A DNA stretch of 64,000 bases from Desulfonatronum thiosulfatophilum (GCF_900104215.1 NZ_FMXO01000005.1:124001-188000); one strand, 5' to 3'. Positions 1 through 11,569 are shown, counted from the first letter of the stretch. Made by a program: numbers and translations. Notes: generated from the letters alone by a model not told the origin.

Positions 1-386
1 GGGCGGCCGAGGAAGCCGTACGATCCGGCAACACGGAACGCTCTCGGCAGGGGATGAAAGGCGAACTGCGGGAATTCTGGATGCATGAACAGAAACTGGA
101 ATCCAGAACTGTCTATGAAAACCTGTCGGCCATGATGGACCTCTTGCTGGATCACTATCTTCGATTGTTGCATACCGAAGAGCGGGAATATCTCTCCATG
201 ATCCGCAAAGCCTATCGAAATTCAGCTAATTACCAGGAATTTTTGACCGGCATGGAGCAGGTCGAACACGCGGTCGATGAGGGGCTTGTGGAGGCCATGG
301 GGATGAATCGGCCGGATCCGTACATTCAGAGCAAACAGAAGGCGATCCGGGAGGTCCGCAAACGTGAATTGGAAGATGCGTTCTGA
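1..386 (+). CDS. NF038143-like protein, 5'-truncated by window edge
   Basis: The reading frame is open from base 3 to a TGA at 386, so the start lies outside the window. An internal ATG at 54 would give 110 residues. The C-terminal half (a DHYLRLL stretch, then IRKAYRNSANYQEFL and a helix rich in E and V) matches in order the C-terminal halves of the proteins at 504-1115 and 6925-7524, which carry EHYREML..VRGAYGSSGEYRYYL and GHYLRVL..IRKTYKTSGEYRRFL. It is therefore a third member of the same family. The function is unknown. The family is, to my recollection, the one labelled NF038143 in deltaproteobacteria. The gene is convergent with its neighbour. Confidence 0.75.
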   Translation, partial: AAEEAVRSGNTERSRQGMKGELREFWMHEQKLESRTVYENLSAMMDLLLDHYLRLLHTEEREYLSMIRKAYRNSANYQEFLTGMEQVEHAVDEGLVEAMGMNRPDPYIQSKQKAIREVRKRELEDAF

Positions 387-388
387 TT

Positions 389-437
389 GAGCACGCATTT
401 CCAAAATAAAAACCGTGCTCCAACATGAAACACGGTT
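389..437. terminator. Two overlapping hairpins between convergent genes
   Basis: GAGCACG (389-395) pairs with CGTGCTC (414-420), and AACCGTG (411-417) pairs with CACGGTT (431-437). The two stems share the CGTG segment, so they exclude each other. They sit just after the stop of the truncated gene, between two converging genes, which suggests a transcription end on one or both strands. There is no clear T-run. Confidence 0.35.
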
Positions 438-503
438 CATCCGATATTGACCTTTCTGCCATCTCCGTCTTTAATCTTACCTCTTATTTCGATCTTTCCC
501 TCC

Positions 504-1115
504 TCAAACCGCCTCTCCCTGAAAGAAAAACCGCAGTTCCTCCTCCCGCAACTCGGCTGTTCTTTTTTCAATCCGGTCCATGACGGACCCCGACTCATCC
601 GAAGAATGGAAGTTTTCCCGCAGGTGCCGGCTGATTTCGTCCTCGGCAGCGGCGAGTTTATTGAGGTAGTACCGATATTCGCCGGATGATCCGTATGCAC
701 CACGGACCAGTTCCTCCAGAGTTGCGCCCTGTTGACCAAGCATCTCTCGGTAGTGTTCCTCCATGAGCTTCAGAACATTGATCTGTTTTTCGGCCAACTC
801 AATTTCCGGCTTGGACTCCAGCGGGACTTGGGGAAAATAGTCCTCTGGGCCGTAGTCCTGAATCTCACCGATCTCGATATCCTTGAGAGCCTTGTCCAGG
901 GCTTTCTTTTTGGTGCCCAGAATATTGTTCGCGAAGTCGTGGATTCCCTGCTTGTACTGGGAGATTTTCATCATGTAGTGGACGAAGAGTATCGGCAGCA
1001 GGATCATCCAGACGGAAACCTCGGGTTTCTTGACCACGTCCTTGGCCAAGCGGTAGGCGAACTGCTGTTCATGGCCGAAGATGATGTCGTATTTTTCCTG
1101 TAAACTCAGTGGCAA
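504..1115 (-). CDS. NF038143-like hypothetical protein
   Basis: A 203-residue protein. The open frame extends further upstream, but a TTG at 1115 preceded by AAGGAG at good spacing gives a protein matching its 199-residue paralog at 6925-7524 from end to end. Shared marks are HEQQFAYRLAKDVV near residue 15, a hydrophobic segment (SVWMILLPILFVHYM, about residues 30-45) with the look of a membrane helix or re-entrant segment, then a long helical region ending in the GAYGSSGEYRYYL motif. No catalytic motif is visible. The gene is divergent from the radical SAM gene and convergent with the truncated paralog. Function is unknown; membrane association is inferred. Confidence 0.8.
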   Translation of the reverse strand: MPLSLQEKYDIIFGHEQQFAYRLAKDVVKKPEVSVWMILLPILFVHYMMKISQYKQGIHDFANNILGTKKKALDKALKDIEIGEIQDYGPEDYFPQVPLESKPEIELAEKQINVLKLMEEHYREMLGQQGATLEELVRGAYGSSGEYRYYLNKLAAAEDEISRHLRENFHSSDESGSVMDRIEKRTAELREEELRFFFQGEAV

Positions 1116-1283
1116 AGGGAGTCTCCTTGGAGGGTGTTGTGGTGGGTTGTCGAGCCTGTTACACAAATAAAACGTGGAAAGGATAGTCTTTTTTAACTGG
1201 AAAGGCAAAGTTGGCGCATTCGGGGGCACAATTTCATTGTGCCTGAAACCCGGGACGAGCAGGCCTAAACTGGGGGTATCTTC

Positions 1284-2354
1284 ATGAAAGAATCCGATAT
1301 GGATACGGCTGGACAGGACTCCCTTGTCCGAAAAGTACGGCAATGGTGGGAACACAAAGTGTTGCTGGACCCCAAGGACTGGATGCAGATCGAAGTGACC
1401 TCCAAATGCAATGCGGACTGCGCCTACTGTCCCCGGACCGTCTACCGCGATCAGTGGCATGACCGGTTCATGTCCCTGGAAACCTTTCGACGCCTTGTGC
1501 CGGCCCTGCGCAAAACCAAACTGGCCTACTTACAAGGCTGGGGCGAACCCTTTCTGCATCCGGAGTTTCCGACCATGGTCCGTCTGGCCAAGGAAGCCGG
1601 CTGCACCGTGGGCGTGACTACCAATGGTATGCTGTTGACCGAGAAACGTCTGATTCAGGTCATGGATGCGGGATTGGACATTCTGGCCTTCTCCCTGACC
1701 GGGACGACCCCGGAACACAACGACCCGGCCCGAGCCGGAGCGCCGCTGGTCAAGGTGCTGGAACGAATGGACATGGTCCGACGAATCAAGCAGGGGCGGG
1801 GCACTTCCAGGCCCGCGGTGCACATCGCCTACATGCTGCTGCGCTCCGGGCTGGACGATCTGGAAGGATTGCCTCGGCTGATGGCCGACCACGGAGTGGA
1901 ACAGGCCGTGATCAGCGTGCTGGATTTCGAGCCGGGCGTGGAACTCTCCGAGGAAGTGCTCGCGCCCAAGGACGACCGGGAACGCCAGGCCCTAGAGGAG
2001 CGGTTCACAAGGTTGCGTGAAGCAGCCGCCCACCTTGGCGTGATCATTCACACCCCAAGCTTTGCCCCCAAGGGGGAAGACGAGCCGGTCTGCGCCGAGA
2101 ACGTCCAGCGAGCCTTGTTCGTTTCCGCGGACGGGGAAGTCTCCCCCTGCGTCTACGCCAACGTGCCCGTGGACCATGCCGAATACGCCCGCCAAGGCCA
2201 ACCCGCGCCGTACAGCCGGGTGACCTTCGGCAACGTCAACGACGAACATCTGCCGGTAATCTGGCGAAACAAGCAATATGATCAGTTCCGGGAAGGCCTG
2301 GAAAAAAACAAACCGGCCACGATTTGCCGGAATTGTCCGAAGCGGAAGAGGTGA
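1284..2354 (+). CDS. Radical SAM/SPASM domain protein
   Basis: A 356-residue radical SAM enzyme. The cluster motif CNADCAYC (CxxxCxxC) lies near residue 40, followed by the barrel strand with a GWGEP motif (about residues 90-95) that contacts S-adenosylmethionine. A C-terminal SPASM-like region holds further cysteines (C near 270 and 285, and CRNC near 350) able to bind an auxiliary Fe-S cluster. SPASM enzymes modify peptides or proteins or act in cofactor synthesis; the substrate cannot be read from the sequence. No precursor peptide gene is visible next door. Its immediate neighbour, divergently transcribed, is an NF038143-like protein, a possible but unproven partner. Confidence 0.9.
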   Translation: MKESDMDTAGQDSLVRKVRQWWEHKVLLDPKDWMQIEVTSKCNADCAYCPRTVYRDQWHDRFMSLETFRRLVPALRKTKLAYLQGWGEPFLHPEFPTMVRLAKEAGCTVGVTTNGMLLTEKRLIQVMDAGLDILAFSLTGTTPEHNDPARAGAPLVKVLERMDMVRRIKQGRGTSRPAVHIAYMLLRSGLDDLEGLPRLMADHGVEQAVISVLDFEPGVELSEEVLAPKDDRERQALEERFTRLREAAAHLGVIIHTPSFAPKGEDEPVCAENVQRALFVSADGEVSPCVYANVPVDHAEYARQGQPAPYSRVTFGNVNDEHLPVIWRNKQYDQFREGLEKNKPATICRNCPKRKR

Positions 2355-2918
2355 TCCATCAATACAGAAAACCGAAGAGGCAGAGCGGGATGCGCGAGCC
2401 GAAGCCGTTATTCCATTTCATCCAACGCTAAGGAGCCCTGCTTGAGGGCGAGTGAAGGGTGAGCATGCATGAAGTCGGAGTGGCCAAAGTGCGGCTTTTA
2501 CCTTCCTTGTTGCACGCCCGCTACAGTTAGTGCTGAATCCTTCGGAAAAGGAGGAACCTTGCCAAGGACATTGTGCGGCCATGGAGTCCATCAAGGAATA
2601 CAAGCCGAACTTGCTGCGCGCGTTTGCGGACGAGTCCGGAAATTCGTTCCGCATCAGATTAACCAGCTTTTTCAACATAAGTATCGTGCTGCTGGTGAGG
2701 GTTTCGGAAGTTTGCGAGGGACGTTCAACCCAAAGGCGCGCAAGGGTCTGCCGATATATCGGCAGCCCCTTGCATGTTCCCCACGCGCCAGGACAACGTT
2801 CGTACATTGTTGCAACAAATTGTTTTATGGTTGATTACCTACAATACGAACGCTTCGTTATCACATTCAGCCTGGAAGACCAGATTTAGAAGCCTGTTCA
2901 AGAGGCCGGGACCTGACG
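2355..2918. other. Intergenic stretch without a convincing gene
   Basis: Several open frames of 120-130 codons overlap here on both strands, but none has a ribosome site, a hydrophobic or motif pattern, or biased codon use. A short GCCCT/AGGGC hairpin at 2435-2449 follows the radical SAM gene. A long palindrome lies at 2740-2773. Confidence 0.5.
2740..2773. repeat. 34-bp near-perfect palindrome
   Basis: The left arm GCAAGGGTCTGCCGATA and the right arm TATCGGCAGCCCCTTGC are complementary at 16 of 17 positions with no loop. There is no T-run next to it, so an intrinsic terminator is unlikely. A dimeric protein site or the remnant end of a mobile element is possible. Confidence 0.7.
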
Positions 2919-3182
2919 CTATTGGGTCGGACGCGCGTCAAAAGGCGCGCCTTGTTCCTGCTCTTGCCCATCGGTCTGGAAATCCCGATTTGACCCAGGC
3001 TCTTCCGTAGGGGCTTCAGGCTGCATCCACTGCCGATCCTCACTAGTTGGCTGTTCGTAACCAGAAGGCCTTTCTCCAGGCCTGACCGGCAATTCGTACT
3101 CCTCCTGATCCGGACCGCAGGCCGCCCCCAAAAACATGCATGCTGCCAGTACCAGCAAAGGAACGGTCATTTTGCCGAACAT
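2919..3182 (-). CDS. Small secreted lipoprotein
   Basis: An 87-residue protein with a short N-terminus, a hydrophobic helix and the lipobox LGAAC, so Cys22 should be lipidated after cleavage. The mature part is short, acidic, and rich in P, E and Q with no fold visible. A GGAGGG ribosome site precedes the ATG. It lies 30 bases behind the DUF4168 gene on the same strand and probably shares its sigma-54 promoter. Function is unknown. Confidence 0.75.
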   Translation of the reverse strand: MFGKMTVPLLVLAACMFLGAACGPDQEEYELPVRPGERPSGYEQPTSEDRQWMQPEAPTEEPGSNRDFQTDGQEQEQGAPFDARPTQ

Positions 3183-3212
3183 AATATACCCTCCATCAGT
3201 TTTCGCGCCGTC

Positions 3213-3611
3213 CTATTGCAATTTATCCAGCTTCGCCGTCAGCATTTCCCGCAGTTCGGTGTTCACCTGCACTTCCTGCATGACATGATTATACGTTTCA
3301 AGATTCAACCCACTGTTCTGAACGGCCAGAACCATGGCCGCTCCCGCTTCTTCCTGCATCCGCTGGGCGGAATTTGGATCGGTCTCCCCGGCCAGTGATT
3401 CTTGCAATTCCATGCGGATCTCATGAATATCCAAGTAAGCTGTCGCTACTTTTTCAAGCTCAGCATCGCTGATCTGCGTCGCCGTTCCTGGCTGCTGCAT
3501 CGGCGGCTGTCCCTCGGCGTGGCCGGTCTGGGCGTGCACGCCAAGGCTCAAGGCCAACACGAGAAAACTTGCGAAAATTGGTCCTGTTAACAATAAAAAC
3601 GCCTTCTTCAT
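3213..3611 (-). CDS. DUF4168-like secreted protein
   Basis: A 132-residue protein with a signal peptide (MKKAFLLL, hydrophobic core, cleavage after VHA). It then has a short Q/P-rich linker and a helical domain with SDAELEKVATAYLDI and VMQEVQVNTELREML, the layout of DUF4168 proteins. The open frame starts 14 codons upstream, but GGAGG seven to eight bases before the ATG at 3611 decides this start. It is exported, probably periplasmic. It is the first gene of a two-gene operon with the lipoprotein, lies opposite a two-component system, and is preceded by a sigma-54 promoter. Its molecular function is unknown. Confidence 0.75.
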   Translation of the reverse strand: MKKAFLLLTGPIFASFLVLALSLGVHAQTGHAEGQPPMQQPGTATQISDAELEKVATAYLDIHEIRMELQESLAGETDPNSAQRMQEEAGAAMVLAVQNSGLNLETYNHVMQEVQVNTELREMLTAKLDKLQ

Positions 3612-3673
3612 CTTCAAATACCTCCGAGAAAATTTTAACCGCAAGATCATCAAACGGCATCACCCATCTCAAA

Positions 3674-3689
3674 AGCACGCACTGTGCCA
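3674..3689 (-). promoter_or_regulatory. Sigma-54 (-24/-12) promoter
   Basis: Read on the minus strand the sequence is TGGCACAGTGCGTGCT. The -24 box TGGCAC is exact, and GG and GC are separated by exactly ten bases as RpoN promoters require; the -12 box GTGCT differs from TTGCW by one base. It lies about 60 bases upstream of the DUF4168 start, and a sigma-54 activator is encoded at 5343-6746. An inverted repeat TTCATTG/CAATGAA (3709-3715 and 3741-3747) upstream could be the activator site. Confidence 0.75.
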
Positions 3690-3838
3690 GAGTTCAATGT
3701 TTTAGCAATTCATTGAAATCAAAAGTAAATAAGTAGAACGCAATGAATCGTTCAAAAAAATAGCCTTGAGATGTGCTCTCTTGGCATGTATAAAAAAGTC
3801 ACATGTGTAAATCCATTCCTGCACCATAAGGAGGAACA

Positions 3839-5335
3839 TTGCTCCATCGTATTCCGACATTATCCGATTACTTCAGTCTGCGTTCAGCTCTTGTCATCTC
3901 CGTTATCCTGCCTTTGGCCATGGCGATGGGACTGACTGGATACCTGCTCCTGCAGCTCGTGGAGCGGAACATAGAGCACCGTATGCAAAAAGATCTGGAA
4001 TTGGTGGCCAGGGCGATTCAGTTGCCGCTCAGTCATTCCATGGAGCTGAAACGCCAAGGTAGCGTACTGCGGGCGGTGGAGTCCGCCTTTTCCATCGGCA
4101 GAGTTTACAGTGCATATGTTTATGATCGTCAGGGCCGCCGGATCGCCTCAGCCGGACGAAGCGAACCAACTCCGGAGCAAGAACGGCTGACCGAGCTGGC
4201 CGCAGATGGCAAGCAGCGCGGGGAGTACGGCAACGTGGCAGGACGAGAGGTTTTCTCGTACTTCGTGCCACTGACCGACTCTGGGGGGCGAATCAACGGC
4301 CTGCTTCAATTGACTCGTCGAAAAAGCGACATTCAGGAGGACGTTCGGGCTGTTCGTGCTCGCGTCGCATTAGGTTTGGGATTGGGATTGTTGTTCATGT
4401 CCGGGCTCGTCCTCTTCGGACATCACCGCGCTCTGGGCCAATACCTCTCCAGCCTGGAAAACAGCATGTCCAGGGTGGCTGAAGGCGATCAAAACCATCG
4501 ACTTCAACCGCACGGCCCGAAGGAAATCGTGAATATCGGTCGACAATTCAATCGGATGCTGGATACCATTGAGGAGGCCAAAGCCGAACTCCGAGAACGT
4601 CGTATCCGACAGATGCAGTTGCAGGCCCAGTTGCGTCAAACCGAAAAACTGGCAGCGATCGGAGAATTGGCCGCAGGCGTGGCTCATGAACTGGGCACGC
4701 CCTTGAGCGTCGTCAGCGGCAAAGCACAACGCGTCCTTCGCAAGTCCGCCCTGGACGCGGAAATCGTGGAGACGCTACGCGACATTCGTCGAGAAGTGGA
4801 TCGGATGGAACACATCATCCGCCAACTGTTGGATTTCAGCCGTTGCAACGCATTGCGCAAAAAGCCGACCTGCTTGACGCAATTGATCCGCTCCGCCGTG
4901 TCCGCTGTAAGCGAAGATGCCGAAAACCATCGGACTTGCCTGGAGACGGTTTTCCCCTTGGGCAATGCAAACGAGGCGCTTCAGATCAACCTGGACAGCG
5001 TTCGCATGGAGCAGGTTTTGGTCAACTTGATCCGCAACGCAGTCCAGTCTGCCTCCGGAGGGCGAGCTGTCGTTTCTTGTGGCAAAAAAGAAAACCAGGC
5101 GTGGATGCAGGTGGATGACGACGGTCCCGGTATTCCCTTGGAGATAGAAACCAAGCTGTTCGAACCGTTTTTTACGACTAAAAGCGTAGGCCATGGTACC
5201 GGTCTGGGTTTGGCCGTGGTCCATGGTATTCTCCGGGACCACGGCGGGAGCATCGAGTTCGGAAAGAGCCGGTTGGGCGGAGCGTTCTTTCGAATTTGGC
5301 TGTCCGTTGACCACGAACCCACGATCCGTGGTTAG
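3839..5335 (+). CDS. Membrane sensor histidine kinase
   Basis: A 498-residue kinase beginning at TTG directly behind AAGGAGG. The order is: TM1 (about 18-40), a periplasmic sensor loop, TM2 (about 180-200), HAMP, HisKA with phospho-acceptor His near residue 283 (VAHELGTPL), then the ATPase domain with N box (NLIRNAVQSA), G1 box (DDDGPGIP) and G2 box (GTGLGLAVV). It resembles ZraS/AtoS-type kinases that phosphorylate NtrC-type regulators, and such a regulator starts seven bases downstream. The signal is unknown. The divergent secreted-protein operon suggests an envelope stress or metal cue, which is inference. Confidence 0.92.
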   Translation: MLHRIPTLSDYFSLRSALVISVILPLAMAMGLTGYLLLQLVERNIEHRMQKDLELVARAIQLPLSHSMELKRQGSVLRAVESAFSIGRVYSAYVYDRQGRRIASAGRSEPTPEQERLTELAADGKQRGEYGNVAGREVFSYFVPLTDSGGRINGLLQLTRRKSDIQEDVRAVRARVALGLGLGLLFMSGLVLFGHHRALGQYLSSLENSMSRVAEGDQNHRLQPHGPKEIVNIGRQFNRMLDTIEEAKAELRERRIRQMQLQAQLRQTEKLAAIGELAAGVAHELGTPLSVVSGKAQRVLRKSALDAEIVETLRDIRREVDRMEHIIRQLLDFSRCNALRKKPTCLTQLIRSAVSAVSEDAENHRTCLETVFPLGNANEALQINLDSVRMEQVLVNLIRNAVQSASGGRAVVSCGKKENQAWMQVDDDGPGIPLEIETKLFEPFFTTKSVGHGTGLGLAVVHGILRDHGGSIEFGKSRLGGAFFRIWLSVDHEPTIRG

Positions 5336-5342
5336 GAGAGAG

Positions 5343-6746
5343 ATGAGCATGACATCACGCCAAACAGGACAGCACTTCAGCGGCAGCAAGGTCCTGGTCG
5401 TCGAAGACGATCGGTCTTTCGGACAGTTACTGAGCCAGGAACTGCAAGACCACGAACTGGCGCCCCGATGGGTGGACAGTGCCGAAAAGGCCCTTTCCGT
5501 GATCCAGGAATGGCAACCGGAGTTGGTGGTCAGCGACATGCGATTGCCGGGGATTGATGGTCTGGAACTGTTGCGACAGGTCAAAAGCAAGGAGATAAAA
5601 AATGCTCCTGATTTTCTTTTGATCACGGCCTTCGGAAGTATTTCCAAGGCCGTGGAGGCGCTCAAGGCCGGGGCTGAGGATTTCTTGACCAAGCCGCTGG
5701 ATCTCGATCACTTCACCTTGACGGTGGTTCGTGTATTGAGAAACAGGGCGTTGCGCCAGGAGGTCCAAGTCGTTCGGGATTATCTGAGCCAGGACGCTTT
5801 CCACGGCATGGTTGGTCAAAGCTCGGCCATGCGCGGCCTGTTCGAACAGATCAGACGCGTTTCTCAAGCCGATGGACCTGTGCTGATCCTGGGGGAGTCG
5901 GGAACAGGCAAGGAATTGGTGGCCAGGGCGGTGCATGCGGCAAGTCCGCGGCGTAAAGGAGCGTTTCAAGCCGTGAACTGCGCCGGCATCCCGGAACAGT
6001 TGCTGGAAAGCGAGTTTTTCGGCCACAAAGCCGGAGCTTTCACAGGTGCGGGCAAGGCCCGGCGGGGACTGTTCATCGAAGCAGAAGGCGGCACTCTGTT
6101 TTTGGACGAGATATCCGAAATGCCTCTATTTCTGCAAGCCAAACTGCTGCGCATCCTCCAGGACGGCAAAGTGCGTCCCGTGGGAGCGGACAAGGAGGAA
6201 CAGGTCAATGTCCGCACCGTGGCTGCCACTCATCGCAACCTGGAGCAGGAGGTCGATGCTGGAAGATTTCGCGAGGACCTCTTTTTTCGTCTGGAGACAT
6301 TCACCCTCAGACTCCCGCCTCTGCGAGAACGCGCCGAAGATCTGGAACTGCTGGCCGGTCGCTTTCTGCGACGATTCAGCATCCAGATGGGCAAAAACAT
6401 ACACTACTTTGATCAAAAATCCCTGGAGTTACTCAATACCTATCCATTTCCCGGCAACGTGCGAGAGTTGAGAAACGCCGTGGAACGGGCCGTGACCTTT
6501 TGCGACGGGACCACCATCCTGCCCAAACACCTTCCCAGCCGAATCAGGGACGATGGCGGCCAGCTCTCCCTGAAACCGGCCCGGCTTTTAGCGGCCATGG
6601 CCGCAGATGGCGAACACCTGCCCTCCCTGGCCCAGGCCGAACAACACTACATTCAACACGTCTTGAACGCTGTAAACGGCAACAAGCGCCGTGCCGCCGC
6701 TGTCCTCGACATCCATCGCCGTACGCTGTACCGCAAGCTCGAATAG
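5343..6746 (+). CDS. Sigma-54-dependent response regulator (NtrC family)
   Basis: A 467-residue protein. The receiver domain has the phosphorylation site near Asp65 (VVSDMRLPG). The AAA+ activator domain carries Walker A (GESGTGKE), the sigma-54 contact loop GAFTGA, Walker B (TLFLDEI) and the arginine-finger region. A Fis-type helix-turn-helix ends the protein (NKRRAAAVLDIHRRTLYRK). The frame is open upstream into the kinase gene, but AGGAGAG before the ATG at 5343 marks the start. It forms an operon with the kinase. The divergent DUF4168/lipoprotein operon carries a matching sigma-54 promoter and is the obvious target. Confidence 0.93.
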   Translation: MSMTSRQTGQHFSGSKVLVVEDDRSFGQLLSQELQDHELAPRWVDSAEKALSVIQEWQPELVVSDMRLPGIDGLELLRQVKSKEIKNAPDFLLITAFGSISKAVEALKAGAEDFLTKPLDLDHFTLTVVRVLRNRALRQEVQVVRDYLSQDAFHGMVGQSSAMRGLFEQIRRVSQADGPVLILGESGTGKELVARAVHAASPRRKGAFQAVNCAGIPEQLLESEFFGHKAGAFTGAGKARRGLFIEAEGGTLFLDEISEMPLFLQAKLLRILQDGKVRPVGADKEEQVNVRTVAATHRNLEQEVDAGRFREDLFFRLETFTLRLPPLRERAEDLELLAGRFLRRFSIQMGKNIHYFDQKSLELLNTYPFPGNVRELRNAVERAVTFCDGTTILPKHLPSRIRDDGGQLSLKPARLLAAMAADGEHLPSLAQAEQHYIQHVLNAVNGNKRRAAAVLDIHRRTLYRKLE

Positions 6747-6924
6747 AACAGACCCTCAGCACGCGCAGGAATAAAGTATTGCGATTTGAGCCAAATCAAC
6801 TTTCCGCGCCGGAGGTGCTTTACCCTCCGGACAGTTTCGCTTGCCAACCACGTTTGGACAACTCCGCAAGGACAGATCAGGGTGAGCGCCCTGAATTTCA
6901 ATGGTCGCTTCCGTTACGAATTGA

Positions 6925-7524
6925 TCACCCAAAGAAGGTTTTTACCTCCGCGTCCCGCAAGGATTTGGCAATCTCCTGCATCTTGCGGCTGACGGCCTGG
7001 GCTGGTTCGCTGGTCTGGTGGAGGTGCAGGACTTCCTTCTGAACGGCCTTTTCGGCCTGGGTCAGTTCGGTCAGAAAACGGCGGTATTCACCGCTGGTCT
7101 TGTATGTCTTCCGAATCAGAGTCGGGTAGGTTGATCCCTGATTGCGCAGAACCCTCAGGTAATGTCCCTTCAGCAATTCCACCTCGGCGATCTGGGCGTT
7201 TCGCAGGCGAAGCTCACCGGGTGCGGTCTCCGGCGCCTTGGCGCCAAAGGCGCTTTTATATCCGTTATCCTTCTTGCCAGTGGTCACTTCTTCCAAAGCC
7301 GATTCCATGGCCAGGATTTTTGATCGGAGCACCCCCTTGCTGAAGGTCTCCAGATCTGCCTTGTGTTCCTGGATCTTGCGGTAATGATAGATCAAGAGAG
7401 GCGGAAACAGGATTCGCCAGATGGTCAGCCTGGGCTTTTCCACCACCTGTTGGGCAAGCTCCCTAAAGAACCGCTGCTCATGATCCCAGATCATCTGATA
7501 GATTTGCTCGATGGCTGTGGCCAT
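6925..7524 (-). CDS. NF038143-like hypothetical protein
   Basis: A 199-residue paralog of the protein at 504-1115. It has the same N-terminal HEQRFFRELAQQVVEKP stretch, the same short hydrophobic segment (IWRILFPPLLIYHYRKI), and the same helical C-terminus with IRKTYKTSGEYRRFL. AGGAG lies 11 bases before the ATG. It is a single gene convergent with the response regulator. Function is unknown. Three members within 7.5 kb suggest local duplication. Confidence 0.8.
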   Translation of the reverse strand: MATAIEQIYQMIWDHEQRFFRELAQQVVEKPRLTIWRILFPPLLIYHYRKIQEHKADLETFSKGVLRSKILAMESALEEVTTGKKDNGYKSAFGAKAPETAPGELRLRNAQIAEVELLKGHYLRVLRNQGSTYPTLIRKTYKTSGEYRRFLTELTQAEKAVQKEVLHLHQTSEPAQAVSRKMQEIAKSLRDAEVKTFFG

Positions 7525-7726
7525 GGGCCTTGTTGCTCCTTCTTTTGAGGTCTCGTGTCAATTAAGGTCATGGATTTGGCTCGAAGCTTATGCCAACTCG
7601 CCGCGCAAGGTATACCTGATGTTTTCTCTTTCCAGTTCGGAAACGGACATGGAACAGCTCTTCATGGATGTCCAGCATCGGCATGCCCTATTTGCTACCC
7701 CGGCTATCCGTCTGATCGATCAAGCA

Positions 7727-8628
7727 TCAGCGCTTTCCCCAGTGTCGCAACCGCCCCAGCCAACCTTTCGGGCGGAGGTTCCAGGTTGTTTCCACGCAGG
7801 GCAGAAAGACTTCGGCTCCCCATTTTTGCTTGAAGAAGCGGATGGCCGGATTGATGCCCAGTCCCAGGTTCATGCGGATCTGGCCGCGTTGGGCGCCTTC
7901 CTGGAGCAGGGCGTGCAGGAGCAGGTCCGCCGTGCCCGGCGGGGCGATGTCCGGGTTGCGAAAGGCGAACATGTAAAAGGCCGTGCTCAGAGAAGTGAAG
8001 TCTCCCACGACAAACCCCGCCAGCGGCTGGGCATCGGCCTTCCGGGGCGCTTCTTGATCCGCCATGCGGGCCGAGACGACCAGGGCGCCAGGGCATGATT
8101 GAACGTATTCCGGAATGCGGCGGAAAATGTGGCGGATTCCGGGTTCCAGGTCGCGGGATTCCAGGTAGCGGTCAATCAGGGCCAGATGGTCTTGGTCCAG
8201 GGTTCGGCCTTGATCCAGAACCACCTCCCTCCGGGCCCGGCGCAGAAGATTACGCAGTTTTTGACCCGGAGCCGGCATGGGAATGGGCAACGACAGATAT
8301 GCGTCGTTCCCGTCATCGGAATTTTGGGAGGCATGATCATGGTCCGCTGATTGGGGCGGGGCCTGTTTCGGGCGCGTCGCCGCGATCACGGTGATTCTCG
8401 GAGCCGTAGCGGATTCCAGGGCCAGATCCACTGAGTGAAGCAAAGCCTGTTCGTCCAGAGGATCGTGCAGGGGATAGCCGATGAGCACCAAATCGTCAGG
8501 AGATTCGTAGCCCAGGCAGGAATCGAATTGGCGCGGCGTGCTGCCGGCCACGGTCCGGACGTAGCAGACAAGCTGTTCCGGAACCACGGCATTCGCGGCA
8601 ACATGATCCAGGCGGGACGGGCCGATCA

Positions 8629-8629
<1 letters not shown>
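7727..8629 (-). CDS. Acyltransferase-like protein (GNAT/FemAB-type), paralog of upstream fusion
   Basis: A 300-residue protein whose start ATG overlaps the stop of the upstream gene by one base (TGATG), implying translational coupling. It aligns over most of its length with residues 1-265 of the TraB-fusion protein: VPEQLVCYVRTVAG against VPEHSIHYMKAVSG near the start, and LGLGINPAIRFFKQKWGAE against LGLGVNPGIRRFKEKWGAV near the end. The FKxKWGA block is typical of the C-terminal part of GNAT/FemAB-fold acyl or aminoacyl transferases. A Q/D/H/S-rich linker lies near residues 110-130. The substrate is unknown. It is cytoplasmic, with no signal peptide. Confidence 0.7.
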
Positions 8630-11491
<2,862 letters not shown>

Positions 11492-11521
11492 TTAGAAACA
11501 AAACTCACGCATCCACTCGAA

Positions 11522-11569
11522 TCGCAATCGCAATCGCAATCGAAATCGAAATCGCAGTCGCAGTCGCAG
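11522..11569 (+). repeat. Hexamer tandem array (TCGCAA/TCGAAA/TCGCAG)
   Basis: Eight complete 6-base units: three TCGCAA, two TCGAAA, three TCGCAG, flanked by partial units. The blockwise change of unit suggests expansion by slippage after point mutation. A reverse-oriented array lies about 80 bases downstream. Confidence 0.9.

Noticed and set aside
2418-2889. Three overlapping open frames of about 120-130 codons
   Set aside because: They overlap on opposite strands, lack ribosome sites and show no motif or hydrophobic pattern.
3770-3838. Sigma-54 promoter before the sensor kinase (TTGGCATG)
   Set aside because: The -24-like TGGCAT is present but no GC follows at the required ten-base spacing.
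5193-5342. Earlier start for the response regulator inside the kinase gene
   Set aside because: The extra N-terminal residues are out-of-frame kinase sequence; the ATG at 5343 has AGGAGAG before it.
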